From positions 18,479-82,478 of the forward strand of contig JAAFIM010000009.1 in the NCBI GenBank assembly GCA_013297745.1: a stretch of 64,000 nt of DNA, given 5' to 3'. Positions 7,232 through 15,661 of this stretch are shown here, piece after piece; position 1 is the first letter of the stretch, and each line of letters begins with the position of its first letter. The notes below the pieces were generated by a model that saw only the letters and a list, made by a program, of their open reading frames with translations, did not search any database and was not told the origin of the DNA. The stretch is from Chitinophagales bacterium (GTDB lineage Bacteria > Bacteroidota > Bacteroidia > Chitinophagales > Saprospiraceae). Made by a program: the position numbers and the translations under genes.

Positions 7232-8551
7232 TTATTTATTTGCTGTTTCGCCCACTTTATAGCGCAAAGTAGCTGGCATCAATAGCGTTTCTTCTTTGTT
7301 TTGGCTAACGCGGTTGGTGGTAATATAGATGTTTTGGGCATCTTGGCGATAAAAAATATCGTTATAAATTGAATTAATAGGCGCAGGCAATAAAATAGGC
7401 TGGTCTTCTACCCATTTGTAAGGCTCGCCTGTGATTTGATACACATTAAATCCATCCAAATCGGCTTGTTTGTTAGAACTAAAAAATAGTTCTTGGTTTT
7501 CTTGCCAATAAAAAGGGGTAATTTCATCATTTGACGAGTTGATGCGCATACCCAAGTGATAAGCGTTGGAAAAATCGCCATTATTGAGTTTGTAAGCGTA
7601 CCAAATATCATAACCGCCATTGCCGCCTGCCATAGTAGAAGAAAAATATAAAATTTCTTGTCCATCAGCTTGTATAGCTGCGGCTGGATGCATAGAAGAA
7701 TGTCCCATTTTGTTGATACCAGAACCGAGACGTTGGACATTAACTAAGTCGCCATTTATATTCCGTTGTGCGCTATAAATTTTATATTCTTTTAGCCCTT
7801 GAGCGTTGGTTTCGGGGCGCATAAAATAAATAGTTGTGCCGTCAGGCGAAATACAAGGGGCAGCAGAATGAAAGGCTTCGTCACCGACAGAAGTTTCCAT
7901 ATCTACAAGTTCACCATTTTCGTCCACTTTTTTGATACTAGTTCCATTTTCAGTTTCATATTCAGCAAATTGCGCACCATTTTGGGCTCTAGGAGTGAAA
8001 GCGCGAGTCTGGCCTGTAGCTTTGGAATTAACTAAATTGGCTTGTTGGCGATTGAGTTGCAAAATAGCTAAGTCGCGCAAACCTTGTTGGCAAGTTTTGA
8101 TATGTTCTTTTGATATAGCTAAATAATCGTTGGCGACATCATTGCTGTGTTGTTGTATATAAATTTCAAATTGCTGTATGGCCAAATGAAATTCACCCGT
8201 ATTTTTCAATACATTTGCATATTCAAAACGAGCCAACGGAAAATTTTTGTTGTTGTTGGAAGCACGACGCAAAAGTGGTTCAGCTATTTGATAATCACCC
8301 ACAAATAAAGCGGCTTTGCCTAGCCTATAATTTTCTGTGCTGTTGAGTTTGCTGCGCACTTGGCTCAAAGCCAAATAATACAAATAGGCCTCGTTGAGGT
8401 TGTGTTGTTTGTATAATTTTTTAGCGGTTTTTGAAATTTTTTGAGGAGACAGCGTTTTTATTTGCGTTAAATCTGGTGCATTAGGTTTGCCAAAGGCTAA
8501 CAAATTGAAAGATAAGCAAAAGCAAGCAAAAACTAATAAGACATTTTTCAT
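7232..8551 (-). CDS. Secreted TPR + PD40 beta-propeller protein
   Basis: 439 residues from the chosen start MKNVLLVFACFCLSFNLLAFG, which gives a clean signal peptide; the longer frame upstream overlaps lutC and lacks one. Residues about 40-170 are TPR-like helices (KKLYKQHNLNEAYLYYLALSQ, then LGKAALFVGDYQIAEPLLRRAS). Residues about 210-430 carry propeller repeats of the WD40-like PD40 type (AAPCISPDGTTIYFMRPE, DGQEILYFSSTMAGGNGGYDIWYAYKLNNGD). This layout resembles the N-terminal half of Bacteroidota OmpA-family proteins such as PorE, but no OmpA domain follows, so it is a shorter relative. It is likely periplasmic or outer-membrane associated; role unknown. Confidence 0.8.
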   Translation of the reverse strand: MKNVLLVFACFCLSFNLLAFGKPNAPDLTQIKTLSPQKISKTAKKLYKQHNLNEAYLYYLALSQVRSKLNSTENYRLGKAALFVGDYQIAEPLLRRASNNNKNFPLARFEYANVLKNTGEFHLAIQQFEIYIQQHSNDVANDYLAISKEHIKTCQQGLRDLAILQLNRQQANLVNSKATGQTRAFTPRAQNGAQFAEYETENGTSIKKVDENGELVDMETSVGDEAFHSAAPCISPDGTTIYFMRPETNAQGLKEYKIYSAQRNINGDLVNVQRLGSGINKMGHSSMHPAAAIQADGQEILYFSSTMAGGNGGYDIWYAYKLNNGDFSNAYHLGMRINSSNDEITPFYWQENQELFFSSNKQADLDGFNVYQITGEPYKWVEDQPILLPAPINSIYNDIFYRQDAQNIYITTNRVSQNKEETLLMPATLRYKVGETANK

Positions 8552-8615
8552 TTTGAAAAAATTTATAAAAAAAATTGTAGAATTTCGTATGATAAGGGTT
8601 ATGTAGCGAGATTGT

Positions 8616-9248
8616 TTATTCGAGTAAAAACACATAAATTTCTTTGGGTCCGTGTGCGCCCATTACTAAGGTTTTTTCTATATCTGCTGTGCGGCTTGCG
8701 CCTGTAATAATACTCCAAACTGAAGGCAATTGATTATTTTGTAAGGCAGCTTGGGGCAAAATATCGGATAGATTGGCGACAATTTGCCCAACACGAGCCA
8801 CAACAATATGTGCTGGCGGCACTATAGAAATACCGCGTCCTTTGCTCTGCCAACTGTCTATAATTATACTGCCTGTACGTGCTACCAAGGCTCTGCACGA
8901 GGTCAAAGCCACATCCGTAGTCAATAAAGTGGCGGCATCGTTGTTAAAATTAAACGCTAATTGATGCAAAAAATCTTGCAAAAATGGTTCCCAACACGCA
9001 ATTTTTTTCCATTGTTTTAGATTAAATAATTGCATAAGTTGAGCAGCTAATTCTTGGCTATTTTCACAATAAAAAAATTGCCCGCCTACAGCCGCAAATT
9101 GTTCAGCAAAACATATATCTAAATGTTCAATCGTTTGATTTTCAAATATATCTTTGCTGTTTTGTATGGTGGGAAATGGTTTTGCTGTTTTGTTTTGCAA
9201 TGCATTTTGTAGCCTTGCAAGTATGTTTTTTTTGGATAAATCCGACAT
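8616..9248 (-). CDS. lutC: LutC-type lactate utilization protein
   Basis: 210 residues, the usual LutC (YkgG/DUF162) length. Diagnostic motifs are CRALVARTGSIIIDS, then GRGISIVPPAHIVVARVGQIVANL, and the C-terminal ITGASRTADIEKTLVMGAHGPKEIYVFLL, which is highly characteristic of the family. LutC acts in the cytoplasm with LutA and LutB in L-lactate oxidation. Here it has its own promoter 52 nt upstream and is 7.3 kb from lutB, so the classical lutABC operon is broken up. The downstream gene on the same strand begins 64 nt later and may be read through. Confidence 0.9.
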   Translation of the reverse strand: MSDLSKKNILARLQNALQNKTAKPFPTIQNSKDIFENQTIEHLDICFAEQFAAVGGQFFYCENSQELAAQLMQLFNLKQWKKIACWEPFLQDFLHQLAFNFNNDAATLLTTDVALTSCRALVARTGSIIIDSWQSKGRGISIVPPAHIVVARVGQIVANLSDILPQAALQNNQLPSVWSIITGASRTADIEKTLVMGAHGPKEIYVFLLE

Positions 9249-9299
9249 TTTTTAAGGGATTGAAACGCATAAAAAGCAAAAACACCACTTTTGCGGCTG

Positions 9300-9307
9300 C
9301 AAAGGTA
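9300..9307 (-). promoter_or_regulatory. -7 box of lutC promoter
   Basis: TACCTTTG on the minus strand, about 52 nt upstream of the lutC ATG. Confidence 0.55.
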
Positions 9308-9442
9308 GTGCTTTTATTTAGAGTAACTAACTTTTTTTCAAAAAAAATGATGAAAAGTCGAAATTTAGAGGTTTTTAATCAATTTAACTTTTTAATCTAA
9401 TCGTTTATCGGTTTTTTGTTGCATAAGATAACTTCAAAATGA

Positions 9443-10477
9443 TTAATAACCAGCACTTTGGAATTGTTGCAACAAACGCACGTCATTCTCAAAAAGCAGT
9501 CGTATGTCGTCAATTTGATATTTTAGCATAGCAATCCGCTCCACACCCATACCGAAAGCAAAACCTGTATATTTTTGGCTATCAATACCGCAGTTTTCCA
9601 ACACTTGAGGGTCAATCATTCCACAGCCCAAAATTTCCAACCAGCCCGTGCCTTTGGTAATTCTATAATCTGTGTCTGAATTTAAACCCCAATACACATC
9701 CACTTCAGCCGATGGTTCGGTAAAAGGAAAATATGAAGGGCGCATACGAATTTGGGTAGCTCCGAACATTTCTTTGGCAAAAAAGTAAATCGTTTGACGC
9801 AAATCGGCGAAACTAACCCCTTCGGCTACAAAAAGTCCTTCTATTTGGTGAAATTGACAATGCGAGCGGGCAGAAATCGTTTCGTTTCTATACACGCGCC
9901 CTGGAGCTATGATGCGAATAGGCGGCTTTTGTTTGCCCATTACGCGAATTTGTACAGAAGAAGTATGCGTGCGCAACAGGGCTTCCACATCGTTGAGTAG
10001 ATAAAAAGTATCTTGCATATCCCGCGCTGGGTGGTCGGCTGGCGTTCCCAAAGCGGTAAAATTATGCCAATCGTCTTCAATCTCGCGCTCTTCAGCTACA
10101 GTAAAACCAATCCGTTCAAAAATGCTTATCATTTCGTTCATTACCAACGAAATCGGGTGGCGACTGCCCAAAGGCAAACCGTAAGCATTAGCGGTTAAAT
10201 CAAATTTGTTGGTTTCTTGGCTTTCTTGGCGCGCAAATTGGCTTTGCAATTGGTCAAACTTAGCTTGTGCGGCTTGTAGTGCTTCGTTAGTTTTTATCCC
10301 AAAATTCTTTTTTTCTTCGTTGGGTAGCTCTTTGATGCGTGGGGTTAAGTCTTTAAACGCGTTTTTTGTACCCAAAAAACGGATTCTAAACTGCTCCAAT
10401 TCGGCTTCGTTCTGTGGATTGGTCGCTTCCAATTCAGCTCTAAGTTCGGCTATTTTATCAAAAAGTTCGTGGCTCAT
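9443..10477 (-). CDS. pheS: Phenylalanine--tRNA ligase alpha subunit
   Basis: 344 residues, the normal length for PheS, catalytic subunit of the alpha2-beta2 enzyme that charges tRNA-Phe. The N-terminal coiled-coil arm spans about 1-85 (ELRAELEATNPQNEAELEQF). Class II motif 2 is visible as RVYRNETISARSHCQFHQIEG. The motif 3 region reads EILGCGMIDPQVLENCGID, then GFAFGMGVERIAMLKYQIDDIR, the standard ATP/Phe pocket. The beta subunit is not in the window, which is common when pheS and pheT are unlinked. Its promoter is divergent from that of ridA. Confidence 0.97.
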   Translation of the reverse strand: MSHELFDKIAELRAELEATNPQNEAELEQFRIRFLGTKNAFKDLTPRIKELPNEEKKNFGIKTNEALQAAQAKFDQLQSQFARQESQETNKFDLTANAYGLPLGSRHPISLVMNEMISIFERIGFTVAEEREIEDDWHNFTALGTPADHPARDMQDTFYLLNDVEALLRTHTSSVQIRVMGKQKPPIRIIAPGRVYRNETISARSHCQFHQIEGLFVAEGVSFADLRQTIYFFAKEMFGATQIRMRPSYFPFTEPSAEVDVYWGLNSDTDYRITKGTGWLEILGCGMIDPQVLENCGIDSQKYTGFAFGMGVERIAMLKYQIDDIRLLFENDVRLLQQFQSAGY

Positions 10478-10512
10478 TTTTATATTTTTATCAATAAATG
10501 AATTTTCGGGGC

Positions 10513-10520
10513 AAAGGTAG
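10513..10520 (-). promoter_or_regulatory. -7 box of pheS promoter
   Basis: TACCTTTG on the minus strand, 36 nt upstream of the pheS start. Confidence 0.55.
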
Positions 10521-10563
10521 GTTTTTTTTGTATAAAAACGCTTTTTTTATAGCTAACTTTTTC

Positions 10564-10571
10564 TACTTTTG
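10564..10571 (+). promoter_or_regulatory. -7 box of ridA promoter
   Basis: TACTTTTG followed by CAG, 47 nt upstream of the ridA start; divergent from the pheS promoter. Confidence 0.55.
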
Positions 10572-10617
10572 CAGAGTTTTTTAATTTAATTCAAAATTAT
10601 CTATACTTATCAATTTT

Positions 10618-11001
10618 ATGTCAAAACAAATTATCCACGTTCCCAACGCGCCGCGCCCTATCGCGCCTTATAGCCCAGCGATTATAGCCAATGGTTTGGT
10701 TTTTGTGTCTGGTCAAATTCCACTCAATCCCACTACAGGGCAAATGGTGCAGGAAACTATAGCCGCCGAAACGCACCAAGTGATGCAAAATGTAGCCGCT
10801 GTGTTGGCTGCTGCTGGTTCTAATTGGGATAAAGTGGTCAAAGCAACCATTTTTTTAACCGATATGAACGATTATGCTGTAGTGAATGAAATTTATGGGC
10901 AGTATTTTGATAATCAAACCGCACCCGCTCGCGAATGTGTACAAGTGGGACGTTTGCCCAAAGATGCGCACGTGGAAATTTCAGTTATCGCTTTGGTTTA
11001 A
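10618..11001 (+). CDS. ridA: RidA family enamine/imine deaminase
   Basis: 127 residues, exact family size. RidA hydrolyses reactive 2-aminoacrylate-type enamines released by PLP enzymes such as threonine dehydratase, protecting cytoplasmic enzymes. Family signatures are APRPIAPYSPAIIANGLVFVSGQIP (in part, residues 10-34), the VLAAAGSNWDKVVKATIFLTDMNDY segment, and the C-terminal PARECVQVGRLPKDAHVEISVIA with the conserved Arg and Glu of the active site. Single gene with its own promoter. Confidence 0.93.
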   Translation: MSKQIIHVPNAPRPIAPYSPAIIANGLVFVSGQIPLNPTTGQMVQETIAAETHQVMQNVAAVLAAAGSNWDKVVKATIFLTDMNDYAVVNEIYGQYFDNQTAPARECVQVGRLPKDAHVEISVIALV

Positions 11002-11097
11002 TCCTTATTTTGGGTGAAAATAGTACAAAAACGGCTTTTTTTAAGGTCGTTTTTTTCGTTTAATTAAACTTATTAAATCCAAAACAGTCAAAGTTTG

Positions 11098-11766
11098 ATG
11101 AAAAAATGCTTAGTTTTTTTATTCTTATTGGCTAATTTCGTTAGAATTTTTGCCCAACAACAACTCAATTTTCAAATTAATTGGGAAAATGAACCGCTAA
11201 TTTTATCCAAAAACTACTTTTCCAACTTCAATAAAGATAGTCTAAAAATAGAAAAATTACAGTTTTATGTTTCTGATATTTGTTTGTTGAAAAAGGGAAA
11301 AATTGTGTATAAATTGCTACCAAAATACAAACTGATAGATTTAGAAAATCCCAATTCGCAGCAAATTAAGTTCAAAACCAAAAAAAAATTTGATGCTGTA
11401 CAGTTTAATCTGGGCATTGATAGTTTAACAAACGCTTCAGGTGCCAAAAGTGGAGATTTAGACCCGCGCTTGGGTATGTATTGGGCTTGGCAAAGTGGTT
11501 ATATCAACCTAAAAATGGAAGGACATTCGCCAATTTGTACGAGCAGAAACCAATTTTTCCAGTTTCATTTGGGCGGGTTTTTAAACAATTTTTATGCTAT
11601 TCAAAAAATACAATTTACTGTAAATCAACAGAATATGAACGTAAAATTACAAATAGATAAATTTTTTGAACAGGTTAATTTATCCCAACAGCACGAAATA
11701 ATGAGCCCAAATCAAAAAGCGGTTGTTTTGTCTCAAATTATAGCCAATAGTTTTAAGATAGATTAG
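11098..11766 (+). CDS. MbnP family secreted protein
   Basis: 222 residues from the ATG giving MKKCLVFLFLLANFVRIFAQ, a signal peptide for export. The family pattern is clear: FNLGIDSLTNASGAKSGDLD, then MYWAWQSGYINLKMEG and FQFHLGGF. MbnP proteins are periplasmic partners of MauG-like diheme enzymes (MbnH); in the characterised pair a Trp of MbnP is oxidised to kynurenine and the product binds copper. Here the next gene, one base downstream, is exactly such a diheme peroxidase, so the pair is probably functional. No methanobactin genes are present. Trp residues near WAW are candidates for modification, by inference only. Confidence 0.85.
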   Translation: MKKCLVFLFLLANFVRIFAQQQLNFQINWENEPLILSKNYFSNFNKDSLKIEKLQFYVSDICLLKKGKIVYKLLPKYKLIDLENPNSQQIKFKTKKKFDAVQFNLGIDSLTNASGAKSGDLDPRLGMYWAWQSGYINLKMEGHSPICTSRNQFFQFHLGGFLNNFYAIQKIQFTVNQQNMNVKLQIDKFFEQVNLSQQHEIMSPNQKAVVLSQIIANSFKID

Positions 11767-11767
11767 A

Positions 11768-12787
11768 ATGTATAAAACAATAATTATTTTTATAGCTGTT
11801 GTCTTTTTGTTGGGCTGTGTGGCTTATCAACCTCAAAAATTGCCCTATCCTCAACATATTCCCGCTTCGGCGTATAATTTTAAAGAAAATAATTACAAAG
11901 AAGAGAAAATAAATTTGGGTAGATTTTTGTTCTACGACCCCAATTTGTCGGCTGACGGGACGATTTCTTGCGCTTCTTGCCATTCGCCTTACAATGCTTT
12001 CGCACACACAGACCACAATTTGAGCCACGGGATAAAAGACCAAATCGGCCGCCGCAATGCGCCCGCTTTATTCAATTTGGCTTGGCATTCGTCTTTTATG
12101 TGGGACGGAGCTATACAACATCTTGATATGCAAGCACTTGCGCCGATTGAAGACGAGCGGGAAATGGATAGCGATATATCTCAAGTCGTTGCGAAATTGC
12201 AAAAATCGCCCATTTATCCCGAACTGTTTAGATTGGCTTACGGCAGCAACGAGATTAGCAGCGAGCGAATTTTGAAAGCGTTGGCTGTTTTTCAGTTGAG
12301 TTTGACCTCTTTTGATAGCAAATACGACCAAGTTAAGCAACAAAAAGCCATTTTTACCGAACAAGAGGAAAAAGGTTATCAATTATTTTTAACCCATTGC
12401 AATACTTGCCACACAGAACCTTTATTTACAAATTTGGATTTTGCCAACAACGGGCTGCCTTTGGATACGACTTTACGCGATTACGGCAAAGGGGCGATTA
12501 CGCTGCAAGCGAAAGATAGTTTTCTGTTCAAAATTCCAAGTTTGCGCAATTTAAGTTATACATATCCGTATATGCACGACGGGCGTTTTAGCAAACTAAG
12601 CCAAGTTTTGACCCATTATCAAAAAGGCGTACAAAAAACGACAAACTTACATCCTAATTTAGCAAATGGGTTGCCGCTCACAGCTAATGAAAAAGTGGAT
12701 ATTATCGCTTTTTTGCTGACTTTAGATGATGCAAAATTTGTTTTTAACCCCAAACATCAATTTCCTAAAGAATTGATAAATAACTGA
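11768..12787 (+). CDS. Diheme cytochrome c peroxidase / MauG-MbnH-like lipoprotein
   Basis: 339 residues. The N-terminus IIIFIAVVFLLGC is a lipobox with Cys17, so the enzyme is anchored to the envelope facing the periplasm. Two heme-binding CxxCH motifs are visible: CASCH at about 68-72 and CNTCH at about 211-215, the spacing of the bacterial diheme peroxidase/MauG family. PSLRNLSYTYPYMHDGRF is the family C-terminal signature. It starts one base after the mbnP-like stop, so the two are cotranscribed. In MauG-like members the enzyme oxidises a partner protein rather than reducing peroxide; the partner gene beside it favours that role. Confidence 0.9.
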   Translation: MYKTIIIFIAVVFLLGCVAYQPQKLPYPQHIPASAYNFKENNYKEEKINLGRFLFYDPNLSADGTISCASCHSPYNAFAHTDHNLSHGIKDQIGRRNAPALFNLAWHSSFMWDGAIQHLDMQALAPIEDEREMDSDISQVVAKLQKSPIYPELFRLAYGSNEISSERILKALAVFQLSLTSFDSKYDQVKQQKAIFTEQEEKGYQLFLTHCNTCHTEPLFTNLDFANNGLPLDTTLRDYGKGAITLQAKDSFLFKIPSLRNLSYTYPYMHDGRFSKLSQVLTHYQKGVQKTTNLHPNLANGLPLTANEKVDIIAFLLTLDDAKFVFNPKHQFPKELINN

Positions 12788-13136
12788 AGTTACGCTTGAG
12801 GCTTCATTTTAGTACAAAAAAACTAAAAATTAAATTGGGTAGAAATTTTTTTAACGGCTTACGCCTAAAAAATTTATCTTTCGTACTTTTTTGATGGCAA
12901 AAAAGTACCAAAAAAGCCAACGCCAAAAAGGCGTTTTTGCTTATTTTGCTTCATTTCATTGCGCAAAAAGCGCAAAACCGTCGCTACAAGCCGACGTTTT
13001 TTGCTATGCAAAAAAGCTACTGCCCTCGCTGCGCTCGGTTGGTCGTCTTTCCGCGACATACGCTGGTTTTGGCGTCGCACGGCGAATATTTAGCTTTCCA
13101 ACTTGACTTTTATTACAAAATAGCTCAAGCGTAACT
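12788..13136. repeat. Dispersed repeat with inverted ends (copy 1)
   Basis: 349-bp gene-free stretch bounded by perfect 13-bp inverted repeats (AGTTACGCTTGAG at 12788-12800, complement at 13124-13136). Positions 12843-12918 recur in inverted orientation at 30314-30390, including the hairpin CGTACTTTTT / AAAAAGTACC. The middle contains several GC-richer short hairpins (GCCAACGCCAAAAAGGCG, GCGCAAAAAGCGC). Short frames inside are repeat translations, not genes. Confidence 0.75.
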
Positions 13137-13190
13137 ACAGTAAACAAATAATTCAGCTTTTTTAATTTTTCAAATAATTATAAAATTTCT

Positions 13191-14555
13191 ATGAAAAAAG
13201 TTATTACAACTTCTCTTCTTTTCGCGGCGTTGGGCAGCACGCAAGCCCAATTGAGCCCAGCTATCACCAGTTGGTTGCAAAACACAACCCAAACGGGAAC
13301 TTACTACACTTCGGGCAATTCTACAGCCCAAAGCAACGGAATTTTGGTGAATTGCCAAACTGTGCAGTATTCTACCAATTTTGCTTATGTTTCTACTCAA
13401 GGCGTACCCGCTTACCCAACGGGGCCTTTTATGGACGGCAATCCCTCTAATGCTACAGCCCAAAACGCTATTTTTAAATTTCCATTAAGCCCAACCCAAA
13501 ATACAGGCACGCCTACAGCTACTTCAGGTGGTAATATCGGCGTGTTTATAAACGGTGTGGCTTTGTTTGATTATAGAGATGGCGTATCTTGGAACACCAC
13601 CACCAACGCTTTGTGCGGAGGACCAGGCAACCCATCTTGTCCAATGGGAACAACAATGGCTTGGAATAGAGATGCGGTTTTGGCAGAACGTAGCGGTTTT
13701 GATTGTTCCAAAGGGCATCCAGCTATGGGCAATTATCACCACCACCAAAACCCAAGCGCGTTTGATTTGGATATGACCGTACTTTCTACAGTTTGCAATT
13801 TGTACGACGCAGACGGTTTGTATGTTATCAACAGCAGCCAACATTCGCCTTTGTTGGGTTTTGCTTATGACGGATTTCCGATTTATGGGGCTTATGGATA
13901 CGCCAACACCAACGGCACGGGCGGCATCACGAGGATAAAAAGTGGTTATCAGTTGAGAAATATAACCGCCCGCACACATCACGCCGACGGTACGGATGTA
14001 GCGGATGGTCCTGTGGTGAGTACAACTTATCCTTTGGGTTATTTTAGAGAAGATTATGAGTTTGTGAGCAACGCAAGCCAAGATTATTTGGACGAACACA
14101 ACGGTCGTTTTTGCATAACTCCAGAATATCCAAACGGTACTTATGCTTATTTTTTGACTGTAGATGCCAATCATAATTCTTTCTATCCTTACGCTGTGGG
14201 GCCTACTTATTATGGCACTTATGCGAATAGAAAAGTTACTTCTATCACAGAAAGTACGACTACTTACGTTCCTGCTGTTTCTATAACGGAAGCAGAGTTT
14301 AACGGTTTGGATATCAACGTTTTCCCTAATCCCGCTTCGGACTTGGTAGCTGTGCAAATTGGTAGTTTGGTTACTGAAAATGTACGGATTAGCCTTTTTG
14401 ATTTGACAGGTCGCCAAATCCAACAAACCCAAATTAGCGCAGGGCAGACAATCGCTTTTTTTGATACACAAACCTTGTACGCTGGTACTTATGTTTTGCA
14501 AATTACGAGCGGCAAACACAACACAACCCGCAAAATTGTGATAGAAAAAAACTAA
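13191..14555 (+). CDS. YHYH domain protein secreted by T9SS
   Basis: 454 residues. Signal peptide MKKVITTSLLFAALGSTQAQ. The YHYH domain occupies about 95-335, with the diagnostic GNYHHHQNPSAF (about 181-192), HSPLLGFAYDGFPIYGAYG (about 218-236) and a tyrosine/aspartate-rich C-terminal part ending near NSFYPYAVGPTYYG. Residues about 375-454 are a T9SS sorting domain (VFPNPASDLVAVQIG ... FDLTGRQIQQTQI ... AGTYVLQI), so the protein is exported to the cell surface or medium. The His-rich core suggests metal binding; the biochemical role of YHYH domains is not well established. It follows the MbnP/MauG pair by 400 nt, and a link to copper handling is speculative. Confidence 0.9.
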   Translation: MKKVITTSLLFAALGSTQAQLSPAITSWLQNTTQTGTYYTSGNSTAQSNGILVNCQTVQYSTNFAYVSTQGVPAYPTGPFMDGNPSNATAQNAIFKFPLSPTQNTGTPTATSGGNIGVFINGVALFDYRDGVSWNTTTNALCGGPGNPSCPMGTTMAWNRDAVLAERSGFDCSKGHPAMGNYHHHQNPSAFDLDMTVLSTVCNLYDADGLYVINSSQHSPLLGFAYDGFPIYGAYGYANTNGTGGITRIKSGYQLRNITARTHHADGTDVADGPVVSTTYPLGYFREDYEFVSNASQDYLDEHNGRFCITPEYPNGTYAYFLTVDANHNSFYPYAVGPTYYGTYANRKVTSITESTTTYVPAVSITEAEFNGLDINVFPNPASDLVAVQIGSLVTENVRISLFDLTGRQIQQTQISAGQTIAFFDTQTLYAGTYVLQITSGKHNTTRKIVIEKN

Positions 14556-14570
14556 AAATTATTAAATGCA

Positions 14571-14603
14571 AAAAGCTGTTAGTCTCCCTAACAGCTTTTT
14601 TTT
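14571..14603 (+). terminator. Terminator after the YHYH gene
   Basis: AAAAGCTGTTAG / CTAACAGCTTTT with loop TCTCC and a run of T. Confidence 0.8.
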
Positions 14604-14654
14604 ATTTTAAAAACCTAACATTCAAAAATCTGTTGTACTTTTGCAGCAAATACG

Positions 14655-15548
14655 CTAAGCCTTTTCTATTTTTACTGAAGTCATTGTTAGCGAACCACCT
14701 ACAGCTTTATCATTGAAAAAATTGGCTTGTTCATTTTCTTCTTGCAAAGCCAAAACGTACAACAAAGGCAGATAATGTTCGGGAGTGGGGATAGCATATT
14801 GCAAAGATTTGGCTTGTTGGCGATAATCGCAAAGGGGCTGATGCTCTTTTTTGCGAATCCAATTTTTTACCAATTCGTTGGCTTCTGTAGCCCAATCGTA
14901 AGCGTAATTATCAACTTTCATCTTGTCCCAAGCCACAGCACCCAAGTTGTGAACGATATTGCCACTTCCCACGATTAAAACCCCTTTGCGGCGCAATTGT
15001 GCTAATTGTTTGGCTAATTGATAATGTTGGGCTGGGCTTAAGGTATAATCCAAACTCATCTGCAATACAGGCACATCAGCTTTGGGGTATAAATGTTTGA
15101 TAACGCTCCAGCTGCCGTGGTCAAGTCCCCAATCGTAATCCAAACCTACAGCAGTGGGGGATAAATCCGTTTGTATAGATTTGGCTAATTCTGGGTTGCC
15201 TTTGGCTGGATATTGCACAGCGAATAATTCGGGGGGAAAACCGCCAAAATCGTGGATTGTTTTCGGCTCGTTCATAGCCGTAATACGCGTGCCTTTAGTT
15301 TCCCAATGCGCAGAAATACACAAAATTGCTTTTGGTTTTTCCAAACCAGCTACAGATTGGCGAAAACCAAAAGCAAATTCGTTCTCTTCTATAGCATTCA
15401 TAGGGCTGCCGTGTCCCAAAAATAAGAGCGGCATTTTATCGCTGTTTTCCCAATTATGGGCAACTTCATTTTGTAATGCGTTGAGTTTTACCCCGTTGGC
15501 GATGAAAGGTAGAGCAGCCAACCATTTTAAAAAATCCATTCTTTTCAT
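14655..15548 (-). CDS. DODA-type (4,5-DOPA) extradiol dioxygenase
   Basis: 297 residues; length and motifs match the YgiD/LigB-like extradiol dioxygenases, cytoplasmic metal enzymes that cleave aromatic rings. Conserved pieces are LFLGHGSPMNAIEENEF (about 42-58, metal His), ICISAHWETKGTRIT (metal His), GLDYDWGLDHGSWSVIKHLYP and VGSGNIVHNLGAV. The N-terminal extension (MKRMDFLKWLAALPFIANGVKLNA) looks like a twin-Arg-less leader or a remnant membrane segment rather than part of the core domain, so periplasmic export is possible. The native substrate is unknown. It has its own promoter and no obvious operon partner. Confidence 0.88.
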   Translation of the reverse strand: MKRMDFLKWLAALPFIANGVKLNALQNEVAHNWENSDKMPLLFLGHGSPMNAIEENEFAFGFRQSVAGLEKPKAILCISAHWETKGTRITAMNEPKTIHDFGGFPPELFAVQYPAKGNPELAKSIQTDLSPTAVGLDYDWGLDHGSWSVIKHLYPKADVPVLQMSLDYTLSPAQHYQLAKQLAQLRRKGVLIVGSGNIVHNLGAVAWDKMKVDNYAYDWATEANELVKNWIRKKEHQPLCDYRQQAKSLQYAIPTPEHYLPLLYVLALQEENEQANFFNDKAVGGSLTMTSVKIEKA

Positions 15549-15567
15549 ACTTTTATTTATTTTACTG

Positions 15568-15575
15568 CAAAGATA
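15568..15575 (-). promoter_or_regulatory. -7 box of the dioxygenase gene
   Basis: TATCTTTG on the minus strand, 20 nt upstream of the start codon. Confidence 0.5.
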
Positions 15576-15661
15576 ATCAAAGACTTACAAAGAAAAAATG
15601 TTTGTACCTACAAATAACTTTTTTTTAACAGTTTTTTATTTTACCATTACTCATTTTGATT

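Noticed and set aside
7232..8635. Longer 467-residue version of the TPR/PD40 protein
   Set aside because: The upstream part overlaps the lutC stop and gives no signal peptide; the start at 8551 is preferred.
12874..13134. Short genes in the 12.8 kb gap
   Set aside because: Frames on both strands lie entirely within the dispersed repeat and consist of its hairpins.
13524..14519. 331-codon antisense frame
   Set aside because: It lies wholly inside the YHYH-domain gene, which has a signal peptide, domain motifs and a sorting domain; the antisense frame has none.
14636..14643. TACTTTTG promoter-like box reading into the dioxygenase gene 3' end
   Set aside because: No -33 element and no plus-strand gene for about 1 kb; probably chance or a weak antisense start.
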